The notes beneath the pieces are model-generated. The model had not been told where the DNA came from and did no database searches. It worked only from the letters and a program-made list of their open reading frames with translations. The position numbers and the translations under genes are program-made. Of a DNA stretch of 64,000 nucleotides, positions 51,531 through 60,645 are shown one piece after another; positions within the stretch are counted from its first letter, which is position 1; each line of letters begins with the position of its first letter. Source of the DNA: Pseudomonas fildesensis (GTDB taxonomy: Bacteria > Pseudomonadota > Gammaproteobacteria > Pseudomonadales > Pseudomonadaceae); contig NZ_LFMW01000010.1 of the NCBI RefSeq assembly GCF_001050345.1, positions 62,001 through 126,000 on the forward strand, written 5' to 3'.

Positions 51531-52835
51531 ATGAGCACAGCCAATACCGCAACTGACACCTTGCGCACCACGCAGGACACCACTCACAGCACCGTGACCT
51601 GGCGGTTGATGCCGCTGCTGTTGATCTGCTATTTGTTTGCCCACCTGGACCGCATCAACATTGGCTTTGCCAAGATACAGATGAGTGCCGACCTGCACTT
51701 CAGCAATACCGTGTACGGTTTTGGCGCCGGCCTTTTTTTTGTCGCCTATGCCTTGTTCGGTGTGCCCAGCAACCTGGCTCTGGACCGTTTCGGGCCCCGC
51801 CGTTGGATCGCCTCTTTAATGGTGGTTTGGGGCATCTTGTCCGCCAGCATGCTCTTCGTGGACGACGCCATCGAATTCTACGTGCTGCGTTTTTTGCTCG
51901 GGGTGGCAGAAGCAGGGTTTTTCCCGGGCATTCTGGTGTTTCTCAATCGCTGGTACCCGGCGCGCCGGCGCGCCCAGGTAACCGCCCTGTTTGCGATTGC
52001 CGTTCCAATGGCAGGGGTCATCGGCGGGCCATTGTCTGGTGGCATCCTTGAAGCCTTCCAAGACCTTGGCGGCCTGCGAGGTTGGCAGTGGATGTTTCTT
52101 ATAGAAGGCGCGCCGGTGGTCCTACTGGGCCTTGTCGTACTCAAATGCCTGCCGGACACTTTTGAAGGTGTGAGCTGGCTGACAGACGCGCAAAAAACAC
52201 AACTGCGTCAGCAACTGCACAGCGAAGAACAACGCAAAGCCATTACGTCCTTCTCCGGAATCCTAAGAGACTCACAAGTCTGGGTGCTAGTGGCGGTTTA
52301 TTTCGCTGTCATGTTGGCCGTGAATACCCTGGCGTTCTGGATGCCGTCCCTGATCCACGGTGCCGGTATCGGCAGCGATGGAAAGGTCGGCCTGCTAAGT
52401 GCCGTGCCTTACCTGGCAGGCTGTTTTTTCATGATTGCCTGCGGACGTTCTTCGGACCGTAACCGCGAGCGGCGCTGGCATTTATTGGTGCCGCTGCTGA
52501 TGTCGGCCACTGGCATTGCCATCGCCGGTCTGCTTCCACAAAACCTGATGTTGGTGATGATTGGTTTGATCATCGCAGGCATGGGGGCCAGCGCCGCCCT
52601 GCCCATGTTCTGGCAGTTGCCTCCCGCGTTTTTATCCAACTCGACGCAAGCTGCAGGCATTGCCCTGATCAGTTCTTTCGGGAGCATCGCGTCGTTCCTG
52701 GCCCCGTACTTGATCGGCTGGATGCGCGACAACACGCAAAGCGCAAGTCTTGCCCTTTATGTACTCGCAGCATTTATCGCATTAGGCGCAGTGCTGGTGC
52801 TACGCACTCAGGCCGCCATCGTCAATCCACAGTAA
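51531..52835 (+). CDS. hpaX: MFS permease for 4-hydroxyphenylacetate/homoprotocatechuate
   Basis: 434 residues from the ATG at 51531; a GTG 11 codons earlier is possible. Twelve helices of the ACS family, with F-A-H-L-D-R-I-N-I-G-F-A-K near 36-48 and G-V-A-E-A-G-F-F-P-G-I near 124. HpaX is the 4-hydroxyphenylacetate permease in enteric hpa clusters, and the position between hpaF and hpaH supports it. AAAAAGAA at 51513-51520 may be an Hfq/Crc site. Confidence 0.87.
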   Translation: MSTANTATDTLRTTQDTTHSTVTWRLMPLLLICYLFAHLDRINIGFAKIQMSADLHFSNTVYGFGAGLFFVAYALFGVPSNLALDRFGPRRWIASLMVVWGILSASMLFVDDAIEFYVLRFLLGVAEAGFFPGILVFLNRWYPARRRAQVTALFAIAVPMAGVIGGPLSGGILEAFQDLGGLRGWQWMFLIEGAPVVLLGLVVLKCLPDTFEGVSWLTDAQKTQLRQQLHSEEQRKAITSFSGILRDSQVWVLVAVYFAVMLAVNTLAFWMPSLIHGAGIGSDGKVGLLSAVPYLAGCFFMIACGRSSDRNRERRWHLLVPLLMSATGIAIAGLLPQNLMLVMIGLIIAGMGASAALPMFWQLPPAFLSNSTQAAGIALISSFGSIASFLAPYLIGWMRDNTQSASLALYVLAAFIALGAVLVLRTQAAIVNPQ

Positions 52836-52847
52836 GAGACCCTGACC

Positions 52848-53651
52848 ATGCTCCATTCCAGCGTGATACAGCAAGCCGCCGCACAACTGGACCAGGCAGA
52901 ACGCTCTGGTAAACAAGTGCGCCAGTTTTCACTGGACCATCCCGACATCACCATTGAAGACGCCTATGCCATTCAACGGGCCTGGGTGGCGCAAAAAATC
53001 AAGGATGGCCGCAAGCTCGTCGGTCACAAAATCGGCCTGACCTCGCGCGCCATGCAAGTCTCCTCGAACATCACCGAGCCTGATTACGGCGCGTTGCTGG
53101 ACGATATGTTTTTTGATGAAGGGACGGACATCCCGTTCAGCCGCTTTATCGTGCCGCGGGTTGAAGTCGAGCTGGCCTTTATCCTCGGCAAGCCGTTAAA
53201 AGGCCCGAACTGCACAATTTTCGATGTGCTGGAAGCGACCGAATGGGTCATCCCCGCCCTTGAAATCATCGATGCACGCATTCAGCAAATCGATCCGGAG
53301 ACCAAGGCCACCCGAAAAGTCTTCGATACCATTTCCGACAACGCGGCCAACGCCGGAGTGGTCATGGGCGGGCGCGCCGTGCGCCCGACTGAAATCGACC
53401 TGCGCAAAGTGCCCGCCGTGCTGTATCGCAATGGCGTGATCGAGGAGTCCGGCGTGTCCGCCGCGGTGCTCAACCACCCGGCCAAAGGCGTTGCCTGGCT
53501 TGCAAACAAGCTAGCTCCGTATGACGTCACGCTGCAACCCGGTCAAATCATTCTTGGGGGGTCCTTTACGCGCCCAGTGGCCGCAAGTCCGGGCGACACC
53601 TTCCATGTGGATTACGACATGCTCGGTTCCATCTCGTGCCGCTTTGTCTGA
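52848..53651 (+). CDS. hpaH: 2-oxo-hept-4-ene-1,7-dioate hydratase
   Basis: 267 residues, the family length. G-H-K-I-G-L-T-S near residue 63-70, P-R-V-E-V-E-L-A-F near 103-111 (metal Glu pair), P-A-L-E-I-I-D-A-R near 137 and G-G-S-F-T near 242 match the hydratase/decarboxylase family (MhpD-like, FAH fold). It adds water to oxoheptenedioate to form 4-hydroxy-2-oxoheptanedioate, the substrate of HpaI. The gene starts 12 bases after hpaX. Confidence 0.92.
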   Translation: MLHSSVIQQAAAQLDQAERSGKQVRQFSLDHPDITIEDAYAIQRAWVAQKIKDGRKLVGHKIGLTSRAMQVSSNITEPDYGALLDDMFFDEGTDIPFSRFIVPRVEVELAFILGKPLKGPNCTIFDVLEATEWVIPALEIIDARIQQIDPETKATRKVFDTISDNAANAGVVMGGRAVRPTEIDLRKVPAVLYRNGVIEESGVSAAVLNHPAKGVAWLANKLAPYDVTLQPGQIILGGSFTRPVAASPGDTFHVDYDMLGSISCRFV

Positions 53652-53664
53652 CGAGGAATCTGTC

Positions 53665-54468
53665 ATGGATATGCCTGTAAATATATTCAAGCAACGACTC
53701 TCCAGCGGCACACCGCAAATCGGTCTATGGCTGGGCCTGGCAGACGCGTATTGCGCTGAACTGGCGGCGAATGCCGGTTTTGATTGGCTGTTGATTGATG
53801 GGGAGCACGCTCCTAACGACCTGCGTGGTTTGTTAAGCCAGCTTCAAGCGGTCGCGGCCTATGCCAGCCAACCCGTCATTCGTCCGGTCATTGGCGATAC
53901 GGCGCTGATCAAGCAAGTATTGGATCTTGGCGCGCAGACGCTGCTGGTGCCGATGGTTGAAACCGCCGAACAGGCTCGTCACCTAGTGCGCGCCATTCAC
54001 TATCCACCCCAAGGTATTCGTGGTGTCGGCAGTGCACTGGCACGGGCGTCGCGCTGGAACAGCATTCCTGGCTACCTGGATTTGGCAAACGAGCAGATGT
54101 GCCTGCTGGTACAGATTGAAAACCGTGAAGGGCTGGCCAACCTGGACGCGATTGCTGCGGTGGAAGGCGTCGACGGGGTGTTTATCGGGCCTGCCGACCT
54201 CAGCGCCGCCATGGGCCATCGTGGCAACCCTGGGCATCCTGAGGTGCAAGCTGCCATTGAGGACGCGATTCTGCGCATTCAGCAGGCCGGTAAAGCGGCC
54301 GGCATTCTCAGCGCTGACGAAACCCTCGCCCGCCGCTATATCGAACTCGGCGCTGCCTTTGTAGCAGTCGGTGTCGACACCACCGTGCTGATGCGTGGGC
54401 TGCAAACCCTGGCCAGCAAATTTAAAGATTCCCCGGTGCCGACCAGTGCTACCGGCGGCGTGTACTGA
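53665..54468 (+). CDS. hpaI: 4-hydroxy-2-oxoheptanedioate aldolase
   Basis: 267 residues, ATG after GAGGAA. A class II pyruvate aldolase barrel: G-L-W-L-G-L near residue 20, [12 protein letters not shown] near 39-50 (catalytic His), L-V-P-M-V-E-T near 94, I-E-N-R-E-G near 152 (metal Glu) and I-G-P-A-D-L-S near 173 (metal Asp). It splits the substrate into pyruvate and succinic semialdehyde. The dehydrogenase that follows 13 bases later removes the second product. Confidence 0.92.
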   Translation: MDMPVNIFKQRLSSGTPQIGLWLGLADAYCAELAANAGFDWLLIDGEHAPNDLRGLLSQLQAVAAYASQPVIRPVIGDTALIKQVLDLGAQTLLVPMVETAEQARHLVRAIHYPPQGIRGVGSALARASRWNSIPGYLDLANEQMCLLVQIENREGLANLDAIAAVEGVDGVFIGPADLSAAMGHRGNPGHPEVQAAIEDAILRIQQAGKAAGILSADETLARRYIELGAAFVAVGVDTTVLMRGLQTLASKFKDSPVPTSATGGVY

Positions 54469-54481
54469 GACAGAGAACGCA

Positions 54482-55936
54482 ATGAAACTCGACGATCTGA
54501 AGTTGTTACGCGAACAAGGTTTTATCAACGGTCAATGGGTCGAAGCGGATGACCATGGCCGATTCAACGTGACCAACCCGGCCAATGGCGAAGTCATTGC
54601 TGAGGTCAGTTCCCTGGGACAGGCGGAAACCGCACGCGCCGTGGCGGCCGCGCATGCCGCGCTGCCCGCCTGGCGCGCGAAAACCGCCAAAGAGCGCAGT
54701 GCGGTGCTGCGTAAATGGTTCGATCTGATTCTTGCACACCAGGAAGATCTGGCACGGCTACTCAGTTGGGAACAAGGCAAGCCGTTGGCCGAGAGCCGCG
54801 GCGAGATCGTTTACGGCGCCAGCTTCATTGAGTGGTTCGCAGAGGAAGCCAAACGCGTCTACGGCGACGTCATCCCGCACGACAAACCCGGACGTCGCCT
54901 GGTGGTAATCAAACAGGCCATTGGTGTGGTCGCCGCGATTACGCCATGGAATTTCCCTAACGCCATGATCACCCGCAAGGTCGGCCCGGCATTGGCGGCA
55001 GGTTGTACTGTCGTGGTGAAACCTGCGTCAGAGACGCCACTGTCGGCCTTGGCACTGGCCGAGTTGGGCGCTCGCGCAGGGATTCCAGCGGGTGTGTTGA
55101 ATATCGTACCCGGTACTCGCTCACGTGAAATCGGCGCAGAGTTGACAGGCAATCCGCTCGTGCAAAAAGTGTCGTTCACAGGCTCGACTGGCATTGGCAA
55201 ACTGCTGATGGCTCAGTGCGCGGAAACCATCAAGAAAGTAAGTCTTGAACTGGGCGGCAATGCGCCGTTCATCGTATTTGAAGATGCCGATCTGGATGCA
55301 GCCGTTGAAGGTGCCATTGGGTCAAAATTCCGCAACACAGGACAAACCTGCGTCTGCACCAATCGCTTCCTGGTACAAAATAGCGTTTACGAGGCGTTCA
55401 GTGCCCGCTTGGTGTCCGCCGTCAATGCACTGAAAATCGGCGATGCCTCCACCGAGGGTGCCCAGCAAGGACCACTCATCAACAGCAAGGCAGTCGCAAA
55501 AGTCGAAGAACATATCAACGATGCACTGAGTAAAGGGGCGACCCTACTCGCAGGCGGTCATCCGCATAGCTTGGGCGGTAACTTCTTCGAGCCGACGGTG
55601 CTCGGCGACGTGACGTCTGAAATGCTCGTAGCCCGTGACGAAACCTTCGGCCCACTCGCGCCGATCTTTCGCTTTGATACTGAAGAGGAAGCCATTGCAC
55701 TGGCCAACGATACCGAGTTTGGCCTGGCCTCTTACCTTTATACCCGTGACCTCGGCCGCGCATGGCGTGTCAGTGAAGCCTTGGAATACGGCATGGTGGG
55801 AGTAAACGAAGGGCTGATCTCAACCGAAGTGGCGCCGTTTGGTGGTATCAAGCAATCAGGTTTGGGTCGTGAAGGCTCCAAATATGGCATCGACGATTAC
55901 ATCGAACAAAAGTACATGTGTTTGAGTATCAAATAG
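54482..55936 (+). CDS. Succinate-semialdehyde dehydrogenase
   Basis: 484 residues. I-T-P-W-N-F-P-N-A-M near residue 152-161 is the cofactor region, L-E-L-G-G-N-A-P near 255 has the catalytic Glu, and N-T-G-Q-T-C-V-C near 284-291 has the nucleophilic Cys followed by a second Cys, as in GabD/DavD-type NADP enzymes. It converts the succinic semialdehyde from HpaI to succinate, so the operon delivers pyruvate and a TCA intermediate. Glutarate semialdehyde is an alternative substrate but does not fit the context. Confidence 0.88.
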   Translation: MKLDDLKLLREQGFINGQWVEADDHGRFNVTNPANGEVIAEVSSLGQAETARAVAAAHAALPAWRAKTAKERSAVLRKWFDLILAHQEDLARLLSWEQGKPLAESRGEIVYGASFIEWFAEEAKRVYGDVIPHDKPGRRLVVIKQAIGVVAAITPWNFPNAMITRKVGPALAAGCTVVVKPASETPLSALALAELGARAGIPAGVLNIVPGTRSREIGAELTGNPLVQKVSFTGSTGIGKLLMAQCAETIKKVSLELGGNAPFIVFEDADLDAAVEGAIGSKFRNTGQTCVCTNRFLVQNSVYEAFSARLVSAVNALKIGDASTEGAQQGPLINSKAVAKVEEHINDALSKGATLLAGGHPHSLGGNFFEPTVLGDVTSEMLVARDETFGPLAPIFRFDTEEEAIALANDTEFGLASYLYTRDLGRAWRVSEALEYGMVGVNEGLISTEVAPFGGIKQSGLGREGSKYGIDDYIEQKYMCLSIK

Positions 55937-56087
55937 GTGCGCACGGATTTCGGCGGATCTGAAGGTGATATTGACGTGTTGACCAGTACCCGCGGCTTGA
56001 TCAAACAAGTGGAAAGGCATGTTGGAACCGGCGGGTTGCATTTCATCGATTATCAGGGCGACAGGATAGCCCCTGGTAGATGTGGGC

Positions 56088-56510
56088 TCAGCACTTTATC
56101 GACTTGAGTTCGGTCAGCAACCCCAAGAGAGTCTGTAACTTCTCGGCACCGAAGCGCGCCTGCAAGCGTTGGTAGTTTTGCTCCATGCGATCACTCATGG
56201 ACGCAAAGCAAGCCAGACCACGCTCGGCCAGCGTCACCAACACTCGGCGCTGGTCCTGATCGGCTTTCCGCCGATGAACCAGGCCCGCTGCTTCCATACG
56301 ACTCAGAACGCCCGTCATGCTGGGTTTGAGAATACACGCCAAGTCAGCCAGGCGATTGGTCTCCAACTCGCCCTGCTGACTAAGAATGCGAATGACGCGC
56401 CACTGCTGCTCGGTCAGCCCATGTTCATTGAGCGAAGGCCGGAAAAAACTCATGGCGACTTCGCGTGCTTGCAGCAGATTGAGGGTCAAGGAAGGGCGTG
56501 GTTTGGTCAT
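56088..56510 (-). CDS. hpaR: HpaR-type MarR regulator, copy 2
   Basis: 140 residues, highly similar to copy 1 at 43859. Both have P-R-P-S-L-T-L near the start, L-T-E-Q-Q-W-R-V-I-R-I-L and A-C-I-L-K-P-S-M-(S/T)-G-V-L. They differ mainly in the wing and C-terminal helices. It converges on the operon end and lies downstream of tyrS on the same strand. A perfect 10-bp inverted repeat in its promoter suggests autoregulation. Which copy is the main repressor is unclear. Confidence 0.87.
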   Translation of the reverse strand: MTKPRPSLTLNLLQAREVAMSFFRPSLNEHGLTEQQWRVIRILSQQGELETNRLADLACILKPSMTGVLSRMEAAGLVHRRKADQDQRRVLVTLAERGLACFASMSDRMEQNYQRLQARFGAEKLQTLLGLLTELKSIKC

Positions 56511-56525
56511 GTATCACAGCCAAAT

Positions 56526-56549
56526 AATTAGTTAATACTTTAACTAATT
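56526..56549. promoter_or_regulatory. Palindromic operator before hpaR copy 2
   Basis: AATTAGTTAA and TTAACTAATT form perfect 10-base arms around TACT, ending 16-39 bases before the hpaR start codon. It is the most symmetrical example of the GTTAA-N4-TTAAC motif in the window. Confidence 0.7.
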
Positions 56550-56579
56550 TAGCACAGCCGCCTCCGCCCATGTGGGTTT

Positions 56580-57815
56580 TCAGTCTTCAACTCTCACATC
56601 GAAGTGACGTTTCTTACCGAGGCTGATACGCCACCCCTCAGCCTCCGTCGGCAATAACTCTTCCGCCGAGGGGACGATCACGCCGTTTACGCGCAGGCCC
56701 CGTCCCAGTGCCAGTCGGCGAACTGCCGAACGCGAGGGCTCGATACCGAGTCGCACAATCAGTTCTGCCAGACTGATACCAGCATCCACACTGGCGCGGT
56801 CTATGGTCAACGGAATCAGTTCTGCGTCCTGTCCTTCGGCGAAGATTGCCTGAGCTGCGGCGTGTGCCTGGATCGCGGCGACCTCACCGTGAGCCAGCGA
56901 AGTTGCATGATCAGCCAGAATGGACTTGGCTTGATTGAGTGCAGCGCCACCACGGGCGGTTAGTTCGCTGATTTCATGCAGGGGCAACTCGGTAAATAGC
57001 GCAAGAAATCGGCCAACGTCGCGGTCATCGCAATTTCGCCAAAATTGCCAGAAATCAAACGGTGACAACCGGCTTCCGTCCAGCCACACAGCACCACTGA
57101 CAGACTTGCCCATTTTCTTGCCATCACTGCTGGTCAGCAGCGGCATGGTCAGCCCGAACAGGTGACGGCTGTCACGTCGGCGCGCCAACTCTACCCCGTT
57201 AATGATGTTTGCCCATTGATCAGCCCCGCCCAATTGCACGGTGCACTCGTGAAGCCGTGCCAGCTCAGTGAAATCGTGGGCTTGCAGCAGGGTGTAACCG
57301 AACTCCAGAAAGGATAGCGAATGCTCGCGCTCCAGACGCTGACGAACTGCATCAAACGTCAATAACCGGTTGATCGAAAAATAGCGCCCAACCTGGTCCA
57401 GAAAGCGCAGGTAGCCGATGCCATCAAGCCACTCGGCATTATCTACTACCAAACCTGCGTCCTCTCCGAGTGTTAAGTAACGGTCGAAGGTCCGCGTGAT
57501 GCCGGCGATATTTGCCTGAATTTGGGCCTCATCCAAGATTGGCCGACTCTCATCGCGAAAGCTGGGATCGCCAATTCGGGTGGTAGCACCGCCGATCAGC
57601 AGGATCGGCCGATGCCCGGCTTTCTGCAGCCAGCGCATCAGCATCAGCCCTTGCAAATGGCCCACATGAAGACTGTCGGCAGTAGCGTCAAAACCGAGGT
57701 AGATTGTTCTGGAGCCGCTTGAAAGGTGCTCGCGCAGGCCGTCCAGGTCCGTGCTTTGGTGCACGAAACCGCGCGCCTGCAAGTGGTCGATCAGGTCGTT
57801 GGATGGGTCTGTCAT
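56580..57815 (-). CDS. tyrS: Tyrosyl-tRNA synthetase (TyrS type), probably an extra copy
   Basis: 411 residues, preceded by AGGAGAG. The class I HIGH motif is H-V-G-H in [12 protein letters not shown] near residues 43-54. [10 protein letters not shown] near 195 matches the TyrRS G-G-x-D-Q-W signature, K-K-M-G-K-S near 230 is the KMSKS loop, and an S4 RNA-binding domain ends the protein. All catalytic elements look intact. Its location inside a tyramine/4-hydroxyphenylacetate island suggests a second enzyme under special control rather than the housekeeping one. Confidence 0.9.
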   Translation of the reverse strand: MTDPSNDLIDHLQARGFVHQSTDLDGLREHLSSGSRTIYLGFDATADSLHVGHLQGLMLMRWLQKAGHRPILLIGGATTRIGDPSFRDESRPILDEAQIQANIAGITRTFDRYLTLGEDAGLVVDNAEWLDGIGYLRFLDQVGRYFSINRLLTFDAVRQRLEREHSLSFLEFGYTLLQAHDFTELARLHECTVQLGGADQWANIINGVELARRRDSRHLFGLTMPLLTSSDGKKMGKSVSGAVWLDGSRLSPFDFWQFWRNCDDRDVGRFLALFTELPLHEISELTARGGAALNQAKSILADHATSLAHGEVAAIQAHAAAQAIFAEGQDAELIPLTIDRASVDAGISLAELIVRLGIEPSRSAVRRLALGRGLRVNGVIVPSAEELLPTEAEGWRISLGKKRHFDVRVED

Positions 57816-58151
57816 TGAGTCTCTCCTAGGAGTTGGCCCGAGGAGAAGGAAATAAATCCGATTCGCCTCGAGCGGATCGGATGCACGCAGCCGCTACCGC
57901 CTCAAAAAATGAGTGGATAAGCGTAATAGCGGCAGAAAAAATTAGTTAATTTATTCATGAATCCATGGTCGCGGTAAGAGCAGCGCTAGTCAAGCCACGC
58001 ATTGGCTAAGCTGGCCAGTGGCACGGAGGATCAAAAACGAAGGCACGCACAATCAAGACACCTACCGATCGTTAGGCACTTAATGTACGCCATGGATCAG
58101 GGCCTACGAAAGCCTTGCTGTGACGTTTTTTCAACCTAGTCAGGCTGCGCC
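57816..58151. promoter_or_regulatory. Divergent promoter region of tyrS and the FAD oxidoreductase
   Basis: 336 bases without a gene. A weak match to the shared operator (GTTAA-TTTA-TTCAT) lies at 57945-57958. I find no T-box or leader peptide for tyrS and no clear -35/-10 pair. Confidence 0.4.
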
Positions 58152-59450
58152 ATGATCAATATCGAAACGCCCACCTATTACTCGGCTACAAAAAAATACA
58201 ACCTCGCGTTCCCTACCTTGGAACACGACATAGAAGCGCAAGTGGTGATCATTGGCGGCGGCTTCTCGGGCATCAATACGGCTCTTGAACTGGCGGAGAA
58301 AGGCATCACCAACATTGTGGTCCTGGAGGCGCGCTACCTCGGATTTGGCGGTACCGGGCGAAATGGCGGCCAGATCATGGCGGGGATTGGTCACAACCTC
58401 GAAAAGATCAAAAGCAGCGTCGGCGAACAAGGTCTGCGCGAGATCTTTGAAATCAGCGAACTTGGCGCGGGCATCATCAAGGACCGCATCGACAGATATG
58501 CAATCGATGCGGACTTCTGCCACGGGTATGGCTACCTCGGCTTCAATGATCGCCAGGCCAAAACCCTTCGCGCCTGGGAGAAAGATTTCAAAACCATCAA
58601 TACCCGGGACGAGATCCGCTTTATGGCGGGCAGCGAGGTCAAACAGATCATTGGCTCCGATGCCTACAGCAGCGCCCTGCTGCACATGGGCGGTGGCCAT
58701 GTGCACTCCCTTAACTTACTGCTGGGCGAAGCACAAGCTGCAGTCGGTCTCGGCGTACGCATTTTTGAACACAGCCCTGCGCTTGAGGTGACCTACGGTG
58801 ATCGCATTACAGTGCGCACCGGACGTGGCTCGGTGAAGGCTGAAAAGCTGTTGTGGGCCTGCGACAGTTTTCTAAACAAGCTGGAACCCGAACTGCACAA
58901 AACGACGATTAACACCTACGCGTTTCAGATGATGACAGAGCCTCTTTCCGAAGAATTGATCCAGCGCATCAGCCCAATCCGCGGCGCCTACAGCGACATC
59001 CGCCCCGTCATCGACTACTACCGAGTTACCAATGAGAACCGGCTGTTGTTCGGCGCCGCGACCCCGGTCGTCGAACATATCCCTAAAGATCTCAAAGCGT
59101 GGAACCGCAAGCGGATGCTGAGCATCTTCCCCTACCTAAAGGACGTAAAAATCGACCTTGCCTGGGGCGGCCCTATGGCTACAGGCGCCAATTTGTTTCC
59201 TCAAATCGGCACGCTGAGCGGCCGCCCAAACGCCTTTTACGTTCAAGGCTATGCAGGCTTCGGCGTCACCCCGAGCCACATTATCTGCAAAGTGTTGGCC
59301 GAGGGCATGAGCGAAGGGTCGTCACGCTATAACCTGATCAGTTCCGTCAAGCACGCACAAATTCTCGGTAAAGACCATATCCGTCCCTTGATCCTGACGG
59401 CAGGTAAAAGCCTTCACCAACTCTCAGGCTACTTCAACGGTCGTCGCTGA
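58152..59450 (+). CDS. FAD-dependent amine-oxidase-like oxidoreductase (DAO/PuuB family)
   Basis: 432 residues. The FAD loop is V-V-I-I-G-G-G-F-S-G at residues 31-40, followed by V-V-L-E-A-R near 57. G-T-G-R-N-G-G-Q near 67-74 is the motif of the DadA/PuuB branch, which oxidises amino acids or gamma-glutamyl amines. The C-terminal Y-V-Q-G-Y-A-G-F-G-V-T near 370 closes the FAD site. With the cupin gene 34 bases downstream and the amine-related neighbours it may oxidise tyramine or a derived amine. The substrate is inferred. Confidence 0.82.
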   Translation: MINIETPTYYSATKKYNLAFPTLEHDIEAQVVIIGGGFSGINTALELAEKGITNIVVLEARYLGFGGTGRNGGQIMAGIGHNLEKIKSSVGEQGLREIFEISELGAGIIKDRIDRYAIDADFCHGYGYLGFNDRQAKTLRAWEKDFKTINTRDEIRFMAGSEVKQIIGSDAYSSALLHMGGGHVHSLNLLLGEAQAAVGLGVRIFEHSPALEVTYGDRITVRTGRGSVKAEKLLWACDSFLNKLEPELHKTTINTYAFQMMTEPLSEELIQRISPIRGAYSDIRPVIDYYRVTNENRLLFGAATPVVEHIPKDLKAWNRKRMLSIFPYLKDVKIDLAWGGPMATGANLFPQIGTLSGRPNAFYVQGYAGFGVTPSHIICKVLAEGMSEGSSRYNLISSVKHAQILGKDHIRPLILTAGKSLHQLSGYFNGRR

Positions 59451-59484
59451 ATAACGCTTTCAATTTACTCACTGGAGAACTGCC

Positions 59485-59850
59485 ATGACCATCACTACTG
59501 TTCAGCAAAACATTCAGCTGTCTGCACTGGATTCCTGGGGCACCGTAGCCGACCTCGGCTCAACCATCCTGGAAGGCGAAGTCAAAGCCTTTGGCAAGAT
59601 GACCTTGGGGGCACCGACCGACCCGGTCAGCAGCGCTTACTTCGGCACCACCAAAGGGAAGTTCCGCATGGAATACCCTTTCAACGAACAAGCAACCGTC
59701 GTCACTGGCGAGGTGATCCTCACTGAAGAAGCCACTGGCAAAAGCACGCGTTACGCGGTGGGCGACACCTGGTTTGTAACCAAGGGTACTGCTGTCGTCT
59801 GGGAGATTGTCAGCGAAGAATTCGTTAAACATTACTTCGCTGTCGCTTGA
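59485..59850 (+). CDS. Cupin-fold protein (Cupin_3/EutQ-like)
   Basis: 121 residues. A single small beta-barrel: G-K-F-R-M-E-Y-P-F-N-E-Q-A-T-V-V-T-G-E-V near residues 57-76 and Y-A-V-G-D-T-W-F-V-T-K-G near 89-100 are the two cupin motifs. The usual metal His residues are absent from motif 1 (E-Y-P-F-N-E-Q), as in other Cupin_3 proteins found next to FAD amine oxidases. It may assist the preceding enzyme by binding an intermediate. A strong terminator follows. Confidence 0.8.
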   Translation: MTITTVQQNIQLSALDSWGTVADLGSTILEGEVKAFGKMTLGAPTDPVSSAYFGTTKGKFRMEYPFNEQATVVTGEVILTEEATGKSTRYAVGDTWFVTKGTAVVWEIVSEEFVKHYFAVA

Positions 59851-59888
59851 TACGTTTGGCGTTACTGATTTAGCACCTGCTCCTTTGG

Positions 59889-59918
59889 CCACTGCCGATC
59901 TTCGGCAGTGGTTTTTTT
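59889..59918 (+). terminator. Strong Rho-independent terminator
   Basis: CCACTGCCGA pairs with TCGGCAGTGG around a 3-base loop and is followed by seven T. It ends the FAD oxidoreductase/cupin transcript. Confidence 0.92.
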
Positions 59919-60012
59919 ATGCCTACCTGAACATCACAGTTTCCAGTTGCGGCAGTGGATCAGAAATCCGATGGCGATCACCGGAGCACAAATGCATAGC
60001 CCGACGACTTCC

Positions 60013-60618
60013 TTATCCACGGGCCACCTGCCCGGCAGCAAGTGCAAGCGAGTCCCCCAAAATTCGCCACAATGCGGCGACGCGACGCCGGTAGGTGTGC
60101 TCGTTACCGTAAATCAACTCGACGTGAAGACTGTCGATCAGCCCGATGTACGCGTCCTGGAATATCGTGAGATCGTTGGCACTAAGCGCTGGGTATTTGG
60201 CCTTAATACTGATACCAAACAGCTCGCGCATGCGGTCGAGATAGGCTTCAAAGCCAGTACTCACCGCGCCTTTCAGCTCTGCGGGTGGAAAAAATGCAGT
60301 ACGCAGCAGAAAGCGCAGCGCAGCTGAAGACTCATAGCGGTGCGCAAGGTGGTCCGTGTACAGCGTGTCCAGGCCAACAGGACTGGTTGCGGCCGCGGCG
60401 AACCTGTCCTCAACATATTGCCTTTCCGTCGCTAACGCCAAATCCAGTACCGCTCCGAACAGGTCATCCTTGCTTTTGAAATGCGCATACAACGAAGGCT
60501 TGCGCATACCCGCCACGACAGCGATGTCATTGAGTGATGAGGCGTCGTAGCCACGTTCTGCGAAATGCACCAGGGCGATGTCGCATATTCTTCCTGCTGA
60601 GGGGCTGAGCACTTTCAT
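60013..60618 (-). CDS. TetR-family repressor
   Basis: 201 residues. The N-terminal helix-turn-helix is H-F-A-E-R-G-Y-D-A-S-S-L-N-D-I-A near residue 18, then K-P-S-L-Y-A-H-F-K-S-K-D-D-L-F near 40-54. The remaining helical domain binds the ligand. It follows the Bcr/CflA pump gene on the same strand after a 27-base gap, so it most likely represses the pump and itself. A palindrome before the pump gene is the candidate operator. Confidence 0.87.
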   Translation of the reverse strand: MKVLSPSAGRICDIALVHFAERGYDASSLNDIAVVAGMRKPSLYAHFKSKDDLFGAVLDLALATERQYVEDRFAAAATSPVGLDTLYTDHLAHRYESSAALRFLLRTAFFPPAELKGAVSTGFEAYLDRMRELFGISIKAKYPALSANDLTIFQDAYIGLIDSLHVELIYGNEHTYRRRVAALWRILGDSLALAAGQVARG

Positions 60619-60645
60619 TCGAATGTCCTTGCAATCAATCTTTAA

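Noticed and set aside
55937..56087. A short open frame between the semialdehyde dehydrogenase and hpaR copy 2, considered as a gene or remnant
   Set aside because: No ribosome-binding site and no resemblance to any hpa gene such as hpaC; only about 50 codons.
57816..58151. A T-box or attenuator leader for tyrS
   Set aside because: No conserved T-box sequence, specifier stem or terminator is visible, and T-boxes are not expected in Pseudomonas.
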